Origin: Acidobacteriota bacterium
Lineage (GTDB): Bacteria > Acidobacteriota > Terriglobia > Versatilivoradales > Versatilivoraceae
Assembly: GCA_022826755.1 (NCBI GenBank)
Contig: JAJDUG010000072.1
Location: 124,001-188,000 of the forward strand
Length of the DNA stretch: 64,000 bases
Direction of reading: 5' to 3'
The position numbers and the translations under genes are program-made. The notes beneath the pieces were generated by a model. That model was not told where the DNA came from and searched no databases. It worked only from the letters and a program-made list of their open reading frames with translations. Below, piece by piece: positions 27,176 to 35,963 of this stretch. Position 1 is the stretch's first letter, and the number at the start of each line of letters is the position of its first letter.

Positions 27176-28381
27176 TCAGCCCGAGCTGGATGCCACCGCC
27201 CGGGCGAGCCTTCCCAGGGTCTCGGCATGATCGGTCTTTTCCCAACTGAAGGAGCCGTCCGCGCCGGGAGGCCTGCCAAAGTGACCGTAGGCGGCCGTGG
27301 CCCTGAAGATGGGGCGCTTGAGAGAGAGCGCGTCGATGATCCCCTTGGGACGAAGATCGAAGACCTCTCGAACCACCGTCACCAGCTCCTCTCCGCTCAG
27401 CTTGCCGGTGCCGAAGGTGTCGACCAGAATCGAAACCGGCTGCGCCACGCCAATGGCATAAGCCAACTGGACCTCGCATTTCTCCGCCAGTCCGGCCGCC
27501 ACGATGTTCTTGGCCACGTAGCGAGCGGCGTAGGCGGCGCTTCGGTCCACCTTGGAAGGGTCCTTTTCGGAAAAAGCCCCGCCGCCATGCCGAGCCCAGC
27601 CCCCGTAGGTGTCCACGATGATCTTGCGACCCGTCAATCCCGTATCTCCCTGGGGCCCTCCTCGGACAAATTTTCCCGTGGGATTGACATAGTAATTGGT
27701 CCGATCGTCCAGCAGGCCGGCAGGGACGACGGGGCGCACAACTTGCTCCAGGACATCGTCATAGATCCGGCTGTAGGGGGCGCTTTCGTGGTGCTGGGTC
27801 GAGATGACCAGCGAGTCGATGCGCACCGGCTTGCCGTCCGCATATTCCACCGTCACCTGGCTCTTGCTGTCGGGCCGGATATAGTCCAGGGCGCCCGCCT
27901 TGCGCAGCCTGGCCATTTCTTCCACCAGCTTCTGCGCCAGAACGATGGGGGTGGGCATCAGTTCCGGAGTCTCGTCACAGGCGTAGCCGAACATCATGCC
28001 CTGGTCCCCGGCTCCCTGTTCCTTGAAAAGCCCCGTGCCCTCGGTGACTCCTTGAGAGATATCCTCCGACTGGGGATCGATCCTGACGTCGACCCGGCAA
28101 CTCCCAAAGTCGAAACCGATACCGCCTTCCACGTAGCCGATCTCCCGAATCGTGTCCCTGACAACCTGCTCGACGTCGACCCGGTCTTTGGCCTTGGAAG
28201 TCACTTCCCCCGCAACCAGGCAATAGTCGGTGGTCACCAGCGTCTCACAGGCGACGCGGGACTCGGGGTCGCCTGCGATGTAGGCATCCACGATAGCGTC
28301 GGACACCTGGTCCGCAACCTTGTCGGGATGTCCTTCCGAAACGGCCTCACTGGTGAACAGCATTCTTTCCCTGTCTGCCAT
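27176..28381 (-). CDS. metK: S-adenosylmethionine synthetase
   Basis: A 401-residue enzyme making S-adenosylmethionine from methionine and ATP. Signatures: [21 protein letters not shown] at the N terminus, [12 protein letters not shown] (MAT signature 1), and [22 protein letters not shown] (signature 2). GAGGGAG lies about 9 bases before the ATG. The upstream region carries a good promoter and two or three stem-loops, described separately. It is followed on the same strand by the ACP-ligase-acyltransferase gene. Confidence 0.98.
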   Translation of the reverse strand: MADRERMLFTSEAVSEGHPDKVADQVSDAIVDAYIAGDPESRVACETLVTTDYCLVAGEVTSKAKDRVDVEQVVRDTIREIGYVEGGIGFDFGSCRVDVRIDPQSEDISQGVTEGTGLFKEQGAGDQGMMFGYACDETPELMPTPIVLAQKLVEEMARLRKAGALDYIRPDSKSQVTVEYADGKPVRIDSLVISTQHHESAPYSRIYDDVLEQVVRPVVPAGLLDDRTNYYVNPTGKFVRGGPQGDTGLTGRKIIVDTYGGWARHGGGAFSEKDPSKVDRSAAYAARYVAKNIVAAGLAEKCEVQLAYAIGVAQPVSILVDTFGTGKLSGEELVTVVREVFDLRPKGIIDALSLKRPIFRATAAYGHFGRPPGADGSFSWEKTDHAETLGRLARAVASSSG

Positions 28382-28522
28382 AACTGCCTACTCCCTCTAT
28401 GGTCTGGTTACATTCGCCGCAATCCAATGCTGCGGTTTAAGCGCAAACTCGTCATATAATTCCACTTCAGCCATGAAAAGGACCGGTGGGCCCGGTCCCG
28501 GGGGCTTGGAGCGAGCGGCTGA
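28382..28522 (-). promoter_or_regulatory. Structured metK leader
   Basis: Reading along the minus strand from the predicted transcript start near 28516, the leader first has a 7-bp GC stem with UUUU behind it (called separately), then GUUU-gcgcuu-AAAC at about 28434-28449, then CCGCA-gcauuggau-UGCGG just after it, and finally the GAGGGAG ribosome binding site. This is the architecture of an attenuated or ligand-sensing leader, but no canonical SAM-I, SAM-II or SAH motif was recognised. Function is inference. Confidence 0.4.
28476..28498 (-). terminator. Intrinsic-terminator-like hairpin in metK leader
   Basis: On the minus strand GGACCGG pairs perfectly with CCGGTCC around a 5-base loop, directly followed by TTTT. 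It lies only about 20 bases after the predicted transcription start, so it would act as an early attenuator rather than end an upstream gene; no minus-strand gene lies just before it. Confidence 0.45.
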
Positions 28523-28552
28523 ACGATAGTCTTGAGCCTTCCGATTTGTCAA
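28523..28552 (-). promoter_or_regulatory. Candidate metK promoter
   Basis: On the minus strand a perfect TTGACA -35 is followed after 18 bases by TATCGT (four of six -10 matches). A second weaker candidate (TTTTCA, 17 bases, TATGAC) lies closer to the gene, past the hairpin; which one is used decides whether the hairpin is transcribed. Confidence 0.45.
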
Positions 28553-28624
28553 GCCAATTGCCGTTCGGAGGGCGGGCGGGCGAACTCGCCACGGACCGCC
28601 TCCGATCAAGGAGCAGATGACGCC

Positions 28625-29800
28625 ATGACCATGGATCTCCAGGAAGTTCAAGCGCAATTGAAAGCCAGGCAACTGGATGGATGGCTGCTTTACGACTTTC
28701 AGGGCCTCAATCCGATTGCCCGCAAGCTGCTCGGTCTGCAGGACGCCATGCTGACCAGGCGCTGGTTCGGCTGGATCCCTTCCCAAGGTCCCATGACCCT
28801 GCTTTGTCACCGCATCGAGCGTCAGGGATTCGAGCACCTGCCGGCGTCCTCGGTTCTCTTCAGCAGTTGGGAGGAGATGCAGGCGGGTTTGGAGCGCCTG
28901 CTTCAGGGGAGCAGTCGGGTAGCCATGGAGTATTCTCCTCAATGCTTTATCCCCTATGTTTCCAGAGTGGATGCCGGCACGCTGGAGCTGGTGCGCAGCC
29001 TGGGCAAGACGGTGGTTTCCTCGGCCGACCTGGTTCAGTACTTCGAGGCGCGCTGGAGCCGGGAGCAACTCCAGACCCACCTGCAGGCCAGCCGTCTTCT
29101 GATGGAAGTCCTGTTCGAGACCTTCGATCAGGTGCGTGAGGCCACCAGGAGCCGCAGCCATCTCACCGAGTACGCTTTGCAGCAGAACATGTGCCAAAGG
29201 TATCGGGAGCGGGGCCTGGAATCCTCTTCTCCTCCCATTGTGGCCGTCAACCGGAACAGCGGGAACCCCCACTATGAGCCCTCCTCGGAGGATTCGGCTC
29301 CCATCCGGGCGGGGGACCTGCTGCTCATCGATTTCTGGGCCAAGCTCTCCCGGCCGCATGCCGTCTACGCCGACTATACCTGGGTCGCCTTCCTGGGAGA
29401 GTCGGTTCCCGAAAGAATCCTCCGGGTCTGGGACGTGGTTCGGGAGGCGCGGGACCGCACCCTCGAGTTCGTGCGCTCCAAGACCGGCCGGCAGACCGCC
29501 GTGCGGGGATGGGAGGTGGATGGAGTGGCTCGCCAAGTGATCTCCCAGGCAGGGTTCGGGGAGTATTTCATCCACCGGACCGGCCACAGCATCGGGGAGT
29601 CGGACCACGGCAACGGAGCCAACATGGATGGATTGGAAACCAGGGACGAACGGCTCTTGATTCCACGCACCTGCTTTTCCATAGAGCCGGGAATCTACTT
29701 GCCGGATTTCGGCATCCGCAGCGAGTTGAACGTTTACCTGGGCGAGGAGGATCTGCTGGTCACCGGGGACCCCATCCAGCAGGAGATACGAAAGATCTGA
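28625..29800 (+). CDS. M24-family metallopeptidase (Xaa-Pro aminopeptidase/dipeptidase type)
   Basis: A 391-residue two-domain peptidase. Residues 1-165 are the creatinase-like N-terminal domain. Residues 165-390 are the pita-bread domain with the five metal ligands: Asp in LLIDFWAK, Asp in VYADYTWV, His in RTGHSIG, Glu in FSIEPGIYL and Glu in IRSELNVYL. It would remove N-terminal residues next to proline; it is cytoplasmic by lack of a signal peptide. The ATG at 28625 has AAGGAG about 10 bases upstream, unlike the upstream alternative at 28532. It diverges from metK. Confidence 0.9.
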   Translation: MTMDLQEVQAQLKARQLDGWLLYDFQGLNPIARKLLGLQDAMLTRRWFGWIPSQGPMTLLCHRIERQGFEHLPASSVLFSSWEEMQAGLERLLQGSSRVAMEYSPQCFIPYVSRVDAGTLELVRSLGKTVVSSADLVQYFEARWSREQLQTHLQASRLLMEVLFETFDQVREATRSRSHLTEYALQQNMCQRYRERGLESSSPPIVAVNRNSGNPHYEPSSEDSAPIRAGDLLLIDFWAKLSRPHAVYADYTWVAFLGESVPERILRVWDVVREARDRTLEFVRSKTGRQTAVRGWEVDGVARQVISQAGFGEYFIHRTGHSIGESDHGNGANMDGLETRDERLLIPRTCFSIEPGIYLPDFGIRSELNVYLGEEDLLVTGDPIQQEIRKI

Positions 29801-29834
29801 ATGCCAGGGGGGCTGGGCGCGGCCGAAGAGCGGC

Positions 29835-30575
29835 TCAGCCTTGTTTCTTGGACAGGCTCCTGTCCAATGCAGCCAAGCTGTCGATCAGCTTCTTTCTCTG
29901 GCCGGGGGCAAAGCGGTTCATCTGCTGCAGGTCGCGGAAGAGCTGCCTGGAATCGCCCCTGACATCCTGAAAAGCCCGAAACAGTTGGGCGGGGCCGGGC
30001 GTCGCCAGGGTGTCGGGGCCCACCTTCATCCGGGAAAATCCTTGAGCCAGGAAGTGGAACAGGGCCTGGGTCCTGGCCATGGCCCGGTCGTGCTCGGTGG
30101 GTGTCGTAATGCTCACCTTCACCCCCCGGCTCTCCAGGTGCTGCTTGATTGTCCGGACCCGGTTGCCCCTGCCGGGGCAGAGCACCACTTCCAAACCGGC
30201 GATCCCGTGGCGTCCTGTCTCCGGGCCGAAGAGGGGATGGGTGCCCAAGACTTCGACCGACTCGGGGAAGTGCTCCAGCATGAGCCTGAGCGGCTCCTCC
30301 TTGACGGAGCAGGTATCCATGACCAGTTGGCCCGGGGTCAGCAGAGGCCCCAGTCGGCGGCACACCCGCTCCATTTGGGAGATGGGGACGCAAAGCAGCA
30401 GGCAGGGCTTGCGGGCCACCTCCCGCAGGCTGCCGCGGCAGACACCCGGATCCCCCGAGGGACTCTTGGGGTCATAGGCGGACACCGAAAAATCCCTGCC
30501 GAGGATCCGGGCGGCAAACTGACCGAACCTTCCAAAGCCGACGATGCCGATTTCCACACCTTGCTCCCGACGCAT
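29835..30575 (-). CDS. tyrA: Prephenate/arogenate dehydrogenase
   Basis: A 246-residue NAD(P)-dependent dehydrogenase of tyrosine synthesis. The Rossmann motif is IGIVGFGRFGQFAARIL at the N terminus; LLLCVPIS, VMDTCSVKE and GTHPLFGPETG (catalytic His region) follow. GTHPLFGPETG resembles the plant/arogenate-type HPMFGPESG, so arogenate may be the substrate. It is shorter than most TyrA proteins (about 280-370) and has no chorismate mutase or ACT domain. The ATG at 30575 is chosen: the frame runs on upstream but that portion is not TyrA-like. It converges on the M24 gene. Confidence 0.82.
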   Translation of the reverse strand: MRREQGVEIGIVGFGRFGQFAARILGRDFSVSAYDPKSPSGDPGVCRGSLREVARKPCLLLCVPISQMERVCRRLGPLLTPGQLVMDTCSVKEEPLRLMLEHFPESVEVLGTHPLFGPETGRHGIAGLEVVLCPGRGNRVRTIKQHLESRGVKVSITTPTEHDRAMARTQALFHFLAQGFSRMKVGPDTLATPGPAQLFRAFQDVRGDSRQLFRDLQQMNRFAPGQRKKLIDSLAALDRSLSKKQG

Positions 30576-30763
30576 AAGCCCCTTGCCGGCGCAATTTTGC
30601 AAGAGGCTCGGATGACTGTCTCGATGGAGGGGGAGAGAGCGCCCGGCGCATTCGAGGCCGAACCGGCGGAGGCCCGCGCAAGCAGTGAGGAGGGTGACTC
30701 GCAGCCGGAGCGGCTGCCGCCCCGGCTGCGAGTCGTTGTCAGAGACCGGAACCGGCCAGGGGA

Positions 30764-31765
30764 CTAATTCAACTCCGCCATGGCGGCCTTCCGGATGCGG
30801 TCGAGACCGTCCAGCGAACCCCCGGTGGCGGCCCTGAAGAGGGCCTCCAGAGCCTTTTTGGCCCGAGCACCGTAGCTGCCGCCGAGGCCCTCGGCCTGGG
30901 CCAGGAGCTTCATCGCCACCCGGTTCTCCTTCAGTTGCCATTGGCTCATTCCCATGTGGTAATAAGCCGCGGGATCTCTTGGCTTGAACCTCAAGCTGTT
31001 CCGGTAGTTGACCATTGCCGGGCGCCACCGCTTTCGATTGAAGTGATTCAGCCCGATGGTTGAATAGAGCTGGCCCTTGACCTGGTTCCAACTCTCCTGG
31101 GTAAAGCCGGTGGGCAGCTCCTCTCCCGGGTACGCCGCCAGCATCTTTTGGGCAAAGCCCGCCGCTCGACCGACACTCCTGCGACGGGAGTAGTGATCGA
31201 AGAGCTTGATGTTGTAGGGAAACGCTTCCTTGTCGCTCTTCCCCTCGGTCACCGTCCGGGCATAGGTCGCGAATTTATTGGCGTCCTTCAGCTTGTCGTA
31301 GCAATCGGCCAGGGCAGCGGCAATGCCCGGAGACGGCTTTTTGGCATAGAGCTGCTCCCCGAACCTGGCCGCCTTGGCGTAGTTCTTGGTGGCGTAATAG
31401 GCCTCCAGAGCTGCTCCCAGACCTGTGTCGTTGCCCGGCTGCATTCGAAGCAACTGCTCCGACGCGGGGCCCAGCGCGGCCATGTCCTTCTTCTGGTAGA
31501 GCTCCACGACCCACTGGTGCGTGGCGTTGACGGCTTGTTTCTGCGCGTAGTCCTTGTACTGCGAGTCCGGGTGGGCCCTGACGAACGCCCTCAGCGCATC
31601 GGACTTCCCTTTCCAGCCGTTGGCCTTCAGCGCCTTGTCCAGCACGGCGTATTCCTGCCTGGCCTTTGCGTTCGGATCCGCTTGCACCGGTGCCGCCGTC
31701 AACGAATCGACGGCCAACCCCAGCGACAGCAACAGCGCCAGAACCAAGGATGCGACTTTTAACAT
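30764..31765 (-). CDS. Exported TPR-repeat protein of unknown function
   Basis: A 333-residue protein with a signal peptide (LKVASLVLALLLSLGLAVDSLTA) and helical repeats. Two clear TPR-like regions are seen: around residues 95-165 (YYATKNYAKAARFGEQLYAKKPSP-type) and around 255-310 (GLNHFNRKRWRPAMVNYRNSLRFKP, YYHMGMSQWQLKEN). It is likely a periplasmic scaffold; no enzyme motif is seen. The start at 31765 is supported by a good promoter at 31856-31884 that lies inside the longer upstream frame and so excludes it. The tyrA gene lies 188 bp downstream on the same strand. Confidence 0.78.
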   Translation of the reverse strand: MLKVASLVLALLLSLGLAVDSLTAAPVQADPNAKARQEYAVLDKALKANGWKGKSDALRAFVRAHPDSQYKDYAQKQAVNATHQWVVELYQKKDMAALGPASEQLLRMQPGNDTGLGAALEAYYATKNYAKAARFGEQLYAKKPSPGIAAALADCYDKLKDANKFATYARTVTEGKSDKEAFPYNIKLFDHYSRRRSVGRAAGFAQKMLAAYPGEELPTGFTQESWNQVKGQLYSTIGLNHFNRKRWRPAMVNYRNSLRFKPRDPAAYYHMGMSQWQLKENRVAMKLLAQAEGLGGSYGARAKKALEALFRAATGGSLDGLDRIRKAAMAELN

Positions 31766-31855
31766 GATGTCCTCCCGACGACACTTCATCGGCCTTGCCC
31801 TTCCCCGGCCGGCCCACGAAGAGCATTCCTTACTGGTTTCATACAGGTAAGGGGC

Positions 31856-31884
31856 ATTATCGGGATTTGCCGGTTGCCTGTCAA
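31856..31884 (-). promoter_or_regulatory. Sigma-70-type promoter of the TPR gene
   Basis: On the minus strand: TTGACA (perfect -35), 17-base spacer, GATAAT (five of six -10). The predicted start lies near 31849, giving a leader of about 85 bases to the ATG at 31765. Confidence 0.65.
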
Positions 31885-31965
31885 TAGTCATGCGACTCAG
31901 GCGCCAGCGAGGATCGCCTTCCTCCGACAGAACCATCACGCCTGCCGTGAGGCCACCGAAAGGGC

Positions 31966-31994
31966 TTCGAAATAGACGGCTTCGATGCTATAAA
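31966..31994 (+). promoter_or_regulatory. Extended -10 promoter candidate for the AhpD-like gene
   Basis: TGCTATAAA at 31986-31994 is an extended -10; TTCGAA stands 17 bases before the hexamer as a weak -35. Transcription would start near 32001 and run through the first copy of the 101-bp element before reaching the TTG start at 32203. Confidence 0.35.
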
Positions 31995-32054
31995 ATCCAT
32001 TGGGCCCTGCCTCGTGACCTGGCTCGGCAACACGGCGGTCCTCTTTCGGCGCGC

Positions 32055-32156
32055 AACGGCCCCCGATTGCTGGAACCCATAAGGATCTCTCGAGCCGACC
32101 TTTTCCCGGTGGAGCCTTCACCGAAAGGGGCAACTCTATTTCTGAGACAGGACACC
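32055..32156 (+). repeat. Copy 1 of ~101-bp element
   Basis: This segment can be aligned along its whole length with 33541-33641 in the same orientation. Both begin AACGGC, share TCTCTCGA in the middle and GTGGA further on, and end with the same 16 bases, TCTGAGACAGGACACC. It lies 46 bases before the AhpD-like start codon. Whether it is the end of an insertion sequence, a miniature element or a cis-regulatory RNA is not decided by the sequence. Confidence 0.6.
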
Positions 32157-32202
32157 GGGATCGGACCAGGACACCCCAAACCCCCATACAAGGAGTTGGC
32201 AC

Positions 32203-32571
32203 TTGAACCGCAAGACTGACCGGACTTCGGAGGACGCCCCCACGCCTTCTCACCACAACGAGTCGGCTCGCAAGATCGAAAGCTACAGCATGCTGGCTCC
32301 GCGAATGAAGAGAATCTACTTCGAATTCTACTCGGAGACCTACAAGGAATCCCGACTGGACCGTAAGACCAAGGAGCTCATTGCGATTTCCGCATCGCTG
32401 ACGGCCAAGTGCCAGGGCTGCCTGGAGGGCCATATCAAGAAGGCCCTCAAGTTGGGCGTTACCAAGGAAGAAATCAGCGAGACCATCGCCATCGCCATGG
32501 GAGTCAATGCCGCGGCCGTCGTGGATGTGACCGATATCGCCGCAGCCAACCTCAACCTGAAACATTATTAG
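32203..32571 (+). CDS. Carboxymuconolactone decarboxylase / AhpD-like protein
   Basis: A 122-residue all-helical protein of the CMD superfamily. The redox-type CxxC with following His is in KCQGCLEGHIKKALKLG at about residues 68-84, the AhpD-like arrangement that supports alkylhydroperoxidase or disulfide-reductase activity, rather than decarboxylation. Family core: LDRKTKELIAISASLTAKC and TKEEISETIAIAMGVNA. The start is TTG at 32203, with AAGGAG 7 bases upstream; no ATG fits. It is likely a peroxide or thiol-stress protein; substrate unknown. Confidence 0.85.
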   Translation: MNRKTDRTSEDAPTPSHHNESARKIESYSMLAPRMKRIYFEFYSETYKESRLDRKTKELIAISASLTAKCQGCLEGHIKKALKLGVTKEEISETIAIAMGVNAAAVVDVTDIAAANLNLKHY

Positions 32572-32738
32572 GCTTACGCACGACACCGCGCCGTCGAGGA
32601 CTTTCGTCGAAACCCGCTCCCTACTATCAGCGGTTGATCTGCCACGATCGGAGCTTTCTGCCCCATAAAGGACAACTGGCGGCTTTGTTTCCGGAAGGCA
32701 TTCCCTGAAACCTCCTCCGGCGCCGCGCTTTCCCCCGA

Positions 32739-33446
32739 ATGGAACGACTTCATCAACCTGACGGCAGTGATCCCGCGGAGGGCCTCCGTCTCAGTGAATC
32801 GGAGGTGCGGGCCCAAGCCTTCTACGATCGTTGGATCGGAGAGGGTGACTTCTTCTCCCAACTGGGGCGCGCGGTATTCAGCCTGAGCGGCGCGGTCTAC
32901 GCCGGAAGCTTCATCCGGGCAGCAGGCCTTCGACCCGAGGATCGGGTGATGGAGGTCGGTTCGGGGCTGGGCAGAATCCTGACGACCAGCCAACGTCGCG
33001 TCCGGGCGGAGCAGCTCTACGTCGGGATCGACCTGTCCTACCAGATGGTGCAGAGGGCCCGAAGGGGCCTGGACCCGCAAAAGCCGCCACCCCACTTCCT
33101 GGTCGCCAGCGCCCTGCAAATGCCCTTCCGCCCGAGATGCTTCGATGTCGTGCTGCTCTCCCACGTGGCGAAGTACCTGACCGACCCGCAGTTGCGCCAG
33201 GTGCTGGCCCAGGTGAGGGAATTGCTGCGCCCGGGAGGAAGGATCGTTCTGTGGGAGTTCCGGCCCTATGCCTGGGGCCGGATCAATCGCGCCATCCTGC
33301 GCGGCAGCCGATCGCACAAGCTGCGAAGCGCCGCCGAACTGGTGGCCTTCCTTCAGGAACAGGGCTACCGCAACCTGCAGCCTTTTCGAGTTCACACCCC
33401 CTGGCCCCCTTTCCGCAACCTGGCCTATCGGGCGCAGGCGGGCTGA
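32739..33446 (+). CDS. Class I SAM-dependent methyltransferase
   Basis: A 235-residue methyltransferase. The SAM-binding motif I is VMEVGSGLGRIL at about residues 70-81, motif II is the acidic YVGIDLSYQMV, and motif post-I to III is FDVVLLSHVAKYL followed by LLRPGGRIVLWEF. The protein belongs to the Methyltransf_11-like group. There is no clue to the acceptor: neighbours are the AhpD-like and amidohydrolase genes, each preceded by a copy of the 101-bp element. The ribosome binding site is weak, so the start is moderately sure. Confidence 0.83.
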   Translation: MERLHQPDGSDPAEGLRLSESEVRAQAFYDRWIGEGDFFSQLGRAVFSLSGAVYAGSFIRAAGLRPEDRVMEVGSGLGRILTTSQRRVRAEQLYVGIDLSYQMVQRARRGLDPQKPPPHFLVASALQMPFRPRCFDVVLLSHVAKYLTDPQLRQVLAQVRELLRPGGRIVLWEFRPYAWGRINRAILRGSRSHKLRSAAELVAFLQEQGYRNLQPFRVHTPWPPFRNLAYRAQAG

Positions 33447-33540
33447 AGCGGCCTTGCGGCGCGCTTTTTCCTGCGGTCGGCCTCCCACCCGGAGAGAAAT
33501 GCGCGCCAAGGCCGATGGAGGTTTCGGGGAGGGGAAGCAC

Positions 33541-33641
33541 AACGGCGCTGGTTGGCTGAAAGGCCACGGGTCTCTCGACCCCACCGTTTCTCTGTGGAAC
33601 CTCCAGCGGAGATGGTAATCTTATCTCTGAGACAGGACACC
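33541..33641 (+). repeat. Copy 2 of ~101-bp element
   Basis: Directly repeated relative to 32055-32156, 1485 bases downstream; the last 16 bases are identical in the two copies and end 7 bases before the amidohydrolase ATG. Within this copy GGTCTC near 33569 could pair with GAGAC near 33629, so the element may fold as one long hairpin. Confidence 0.6.
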
Positions 33642-33648
33642 CGTTATC

Positions 33649-34599
33649 ATGGCCCTCATGGATGCTCTGTGTGACGCTCACCTTCATTTTTTCACCCGGG
33701 AGGTGCTGTGTTTTTACGCCAGGCAGTCCGCGGAGTACCGGGCACTCGAGGATCCCGCCACCCGGGTGGCGCAACGGTTGGGCATCTCACTGCCGCCCGG
33801 GGAGCCGCAAGATCTGGCCAGGTTGTGGGCGGAGCAACTGGATCGTCACCGGGTCTCCCGTGCGTTCCTTTTCGGAAGCGTCCCGGGCGAGCAGAAGGCG
33901 GTGTCTCAGGCGGTTGCCGCCTTTCCGCGCAAGTTCGCCGGCTTCCAGATGCTGAACCCGCTGGACCCGCAGGCCGGCAGGGCCACTGCCGACATCGCCG
34001 CCAGGGGGCTCCGAGGGCTGCTGCTCTTTCCGGCCATGCACCGGTTTTTCCCGGACGACCCCGCCTGTCTGGAAACCTGCCGCCAGGCCGAACAGCATGG
34101 GCTGATAGTCTTCGTCCACCTCGGACCCTTGCGCATCGTCATTCAGGAAAAACTGGGGGGCGGCGGCGCCATCCGGGAGAGCTACGGAGACCCCCGGCGT
34201 TTGGGCATCGCCCTCCGTGCCTTTCCGGAGGTCCCCTTTATCGTTCCCCACTTCGGCTGCGGCCTGTTGACCGAGGTGCTGGATTCGGCCAGGGAAACCC
34301 GCAACCTCTACCTGGACACCTCCAGCTCCAACTCCTGGATGCAGCAGGGACCGGAGCCCACCGATCTGGAGACCGTCTTCGGCAAAATGCTGGAGGAGAA
34401 AGCCTTCGGGCCCGAACGCCTGCTGTTTGGGAGCGATTCCACCGTGTTTCCCCGAGGGTGGAGAAAAGACATCTATCTGGCTCAGCGGGCGGCGCTGGAT
34501 CGATTGAGGGTATCGTCCCGCGAGAGACGGCTCATTTTTTCCGGCAACCTGGAACGCCTGCTGGAGCCTGCCGGAGCCGCCACCCGGCCAACGGCTTGA
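33649..34599 (+). CDS. Amidohydrolase-family (TIM-barrel) hydrolase
   Basis: A 316-residue amidohydrolase_2-type protein. The first metal-binding motif appears as CDAHLHFF near the N terminus; later features are [31 protein letters not shown] and [14 protein letters not shown], matching His, His and Asp ligands of the barrel. The family hydrolyses or decarboxylates small carboxylate or lactone substrates; the substrate is unknown. An internal ATG at 33658 is an equally possible start. The Gfo/Idh gene follows 56 bp downstream on the same strand and may be co-transcribed. Confidence 0.83.
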   Translation: MALMDALCDAHLHFFTREVLCFYARQSAEYRALEDPATRVAQRLGISLPPGEPQDLARLWAEQLDRHRVSRAFLFGSVPGEQKAVSQAVAAFPRKFAGFQMLNPLDPQAGRATADIAARGLRGLLLFPAMHRFFPDDPACLETCRQAEQHGLIVFVHLGPLRIVIQEKLGGGGAIRESYGDPRRLGIALRAFPEVPFIVPHFGCGLLTEVLDSARETRNLYLDTSSSNSWMQQGPEPTDLETVFGKMLEEKAFGPERLLFGSDSTVFPRGWRKDIYLAQRAALDRLRVSSRERRLIFSGNLERLLEPAGAATRPTA

Positions 34600-34655
34600 G
34601 GCCCCGTGCGGCCGCCGTCAGACCATTTTACGATCAGCCAAGAAGGGAGATCATC

Positions 34656-35930
34656 ATGAAGGACCCAGGAGTGGATCGCCGCGGTTTTCTCAGACGGCTG
34701 GGGATGGGCGCCGCCCTGGCCCCGGCCTGGAACGCCCGAAGCTACCTGGCCATCCCGGGGGCCAATGAGCGGCTTCGGATCGGGGTCATCGGTTGCGGCA
34801 GCATGGGCAACTCCCACATGAAGGCCCTGCTGGGCATGCAGGACAGCGCCAACATCAAGGTGGCGGCAGTTTGCGACGTCTTCCGCAAACGCCTGGATGC
34901 CGCCGCCACACTGACCGGCGGCACCGCCTACTCCGACTACCGGACCCTTCTGTCCCAAAAGGAACTGGACTACGTCCTGATTGCCACGCCCGAGCACTGG
35001 CACCACCGTATGACTCTGGACGCCCTGGATGCCGGCAAGCACATCTACCTGGAGAAGCCCCTGACCCAGACCATCCGGCAGGCCAAGGAGGTGGTGCGGC
35101 GGGTGCGGCGCTCCAAGCTGAAACTGCAGGTGGGGGTGCAGGGCATGTCGGACGAATCCTATGAGGTGGCCGGCCGCTATATCCGGGAGGGAGTCCTGGG
35201 CAAACTGGTCATGGCCCAGATCGACTACTCCCGAAACTACACCGACGACTTCTGGGCCTACGACATCGACCCGGACGCCAATCCGCGGACCAATCTGGAT
35301 TGGGCGGCCTGGCAGGGTCCGGCCCCCAAGCGTCCATGGGACCCGCGCCGTTTCTTCCAGTGGAGGCGCTACTGGGACTATTCGGGCGGCATCGCCACCG
35401 ACCTCTTTATCCACCGCGTGACCCGGATCATCAAGGCAGCCGGGTTGACTTTCCCGGACCGGGTGGTTGCCAGCGGCGGGACCTGGCAGTTCACCCAAAG
35501 CGTCGCCCAGATCCCCGACACCTTCAGCATGCTCTGCGACTACCCCGGAGGCCCCACGGTGGCCCTGATCTCCTCCATGGCCAATAATTTCAAAGTGGCC
35601 CACGTGATTCGCGGCCACAAGGCCACCCTCCGCTTCACCCGGGACGGATTCGTGATCAATCCTCAGTCGGTCAGCCTGGAAGACCGGGTTGAGCGGGGAG
35701 AGTTGAGAGCTCAGGAGACCTGGTCCAAGGTCTACCGAAAGACGGGAGGCGAGGACATTCGGCTGCATCATCAGAATCTGCAGAACGCCGTTCGCCTGGG
35801 GGAACAACTGAAGTGCGACGTCATGCTGGGCTACTACGGCACCGTGGTCACGGCCATGGGCGTGCAGTCCTTCCGGCGGAGGAAGTACCTGAAGTGGAAC
35901 CGGAGGAAAGAACGGGTGGAAACCGCTTGA
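34656..35930 (+). CDS. Gfo/Idh/MocA-family oxidoreductase with Tat signal
   Basis: A 424-residue NAD(P)-dependent oxidoreductase acting on sugars or sugar derivatives. Residues 7-15 carry a twin-arginine motif ([11 protein letters not shown]) with a following hydrophobic stretch, so export in folded, cofactor-loaded form is likely. The Rossmann motif is [11 protein letters not shown] at about 41-51; the catalytic Lys lies in the family motif EKPLTQT; and [16 protein letters not shown] is the second-domain signature. The ATG at 34656 is set by AGGGAGA just upstream; a much longer frame from 33708 merely overlaps the amidohydrolase in another frame. Such exported Gfo/Idh proteins are common in Acidobacteriota and Planctomycetota. 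Confidence 0.9.
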   Translation: MKDPGVDRRGFLRRLGMGAALAPAWNARSYLAIPGANERLRIGVIGCGSMGNSHMKALLGMQDSANIKVAAVCDVFRKRLDAAATLTGGTAYSDYRTLLSQKELDYVLIATPEHWHHRMTLDALDAGKHIYLEKPLTQTIRQAKEVVRRVRRSKLKLQVGVQGMSDESYEVAGRYIREGVLGKLVMAQIDYSRNYTDDFWAYDIDPDANPRTNLDWAAWQGPAPKRPWDPRRFFQWRRYWDYSGGIATDLFIHRVTRIIKAAGLTFPDRVVASGGTWQFTQSVAQIPDTFSMLCDYPGGPTVALISSMANNFKVAHVIRGHKATLRFTRDGFVINPQSVSLEDRVERGELRAQETWSKVYRKTGGEDIRLHHQNLQNAVRLGEQLKCDVMLGYYGTVVTAMGVQSFRRRKYLKWNRRKERVETA

Positions 35931-35963
35931 GGGTCGCTTGGATGCGGGCGGGCGGCGGCTCGG

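Noticed and set aside
28382-28522. SAM-I, SAM-II or SAH riboswitch before metK
   Set aside because: The conserved core sequences of these classes were not found by eye, so no class is assigned; only a generic structured leader is reported.
31766-31939. Longer start for the TPR protein
   Set aside because: A TTGACA-17-GATAAT promoter lies inside the extension, and the signal peptide begins at 31765.
32085-32156. Resemblance of element copy 1 to a glycine aptamer (CACCGAAAGGGGCAA followed by CTGAGACAGGAC)
   Set aside because: The matching core is not kept in copy 2, the expected 5' GGAGAG part is missing, and the downstream gene is not glycine-related.
33708-34655. Upstream extension that would fuse about 316 codons to the Gfo/Idh protein
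   Set aside because: The extension is in a different frame from the real amidohydrolase over the same bases, and a good ribosome binding site plus Tat signal starts at 34656.
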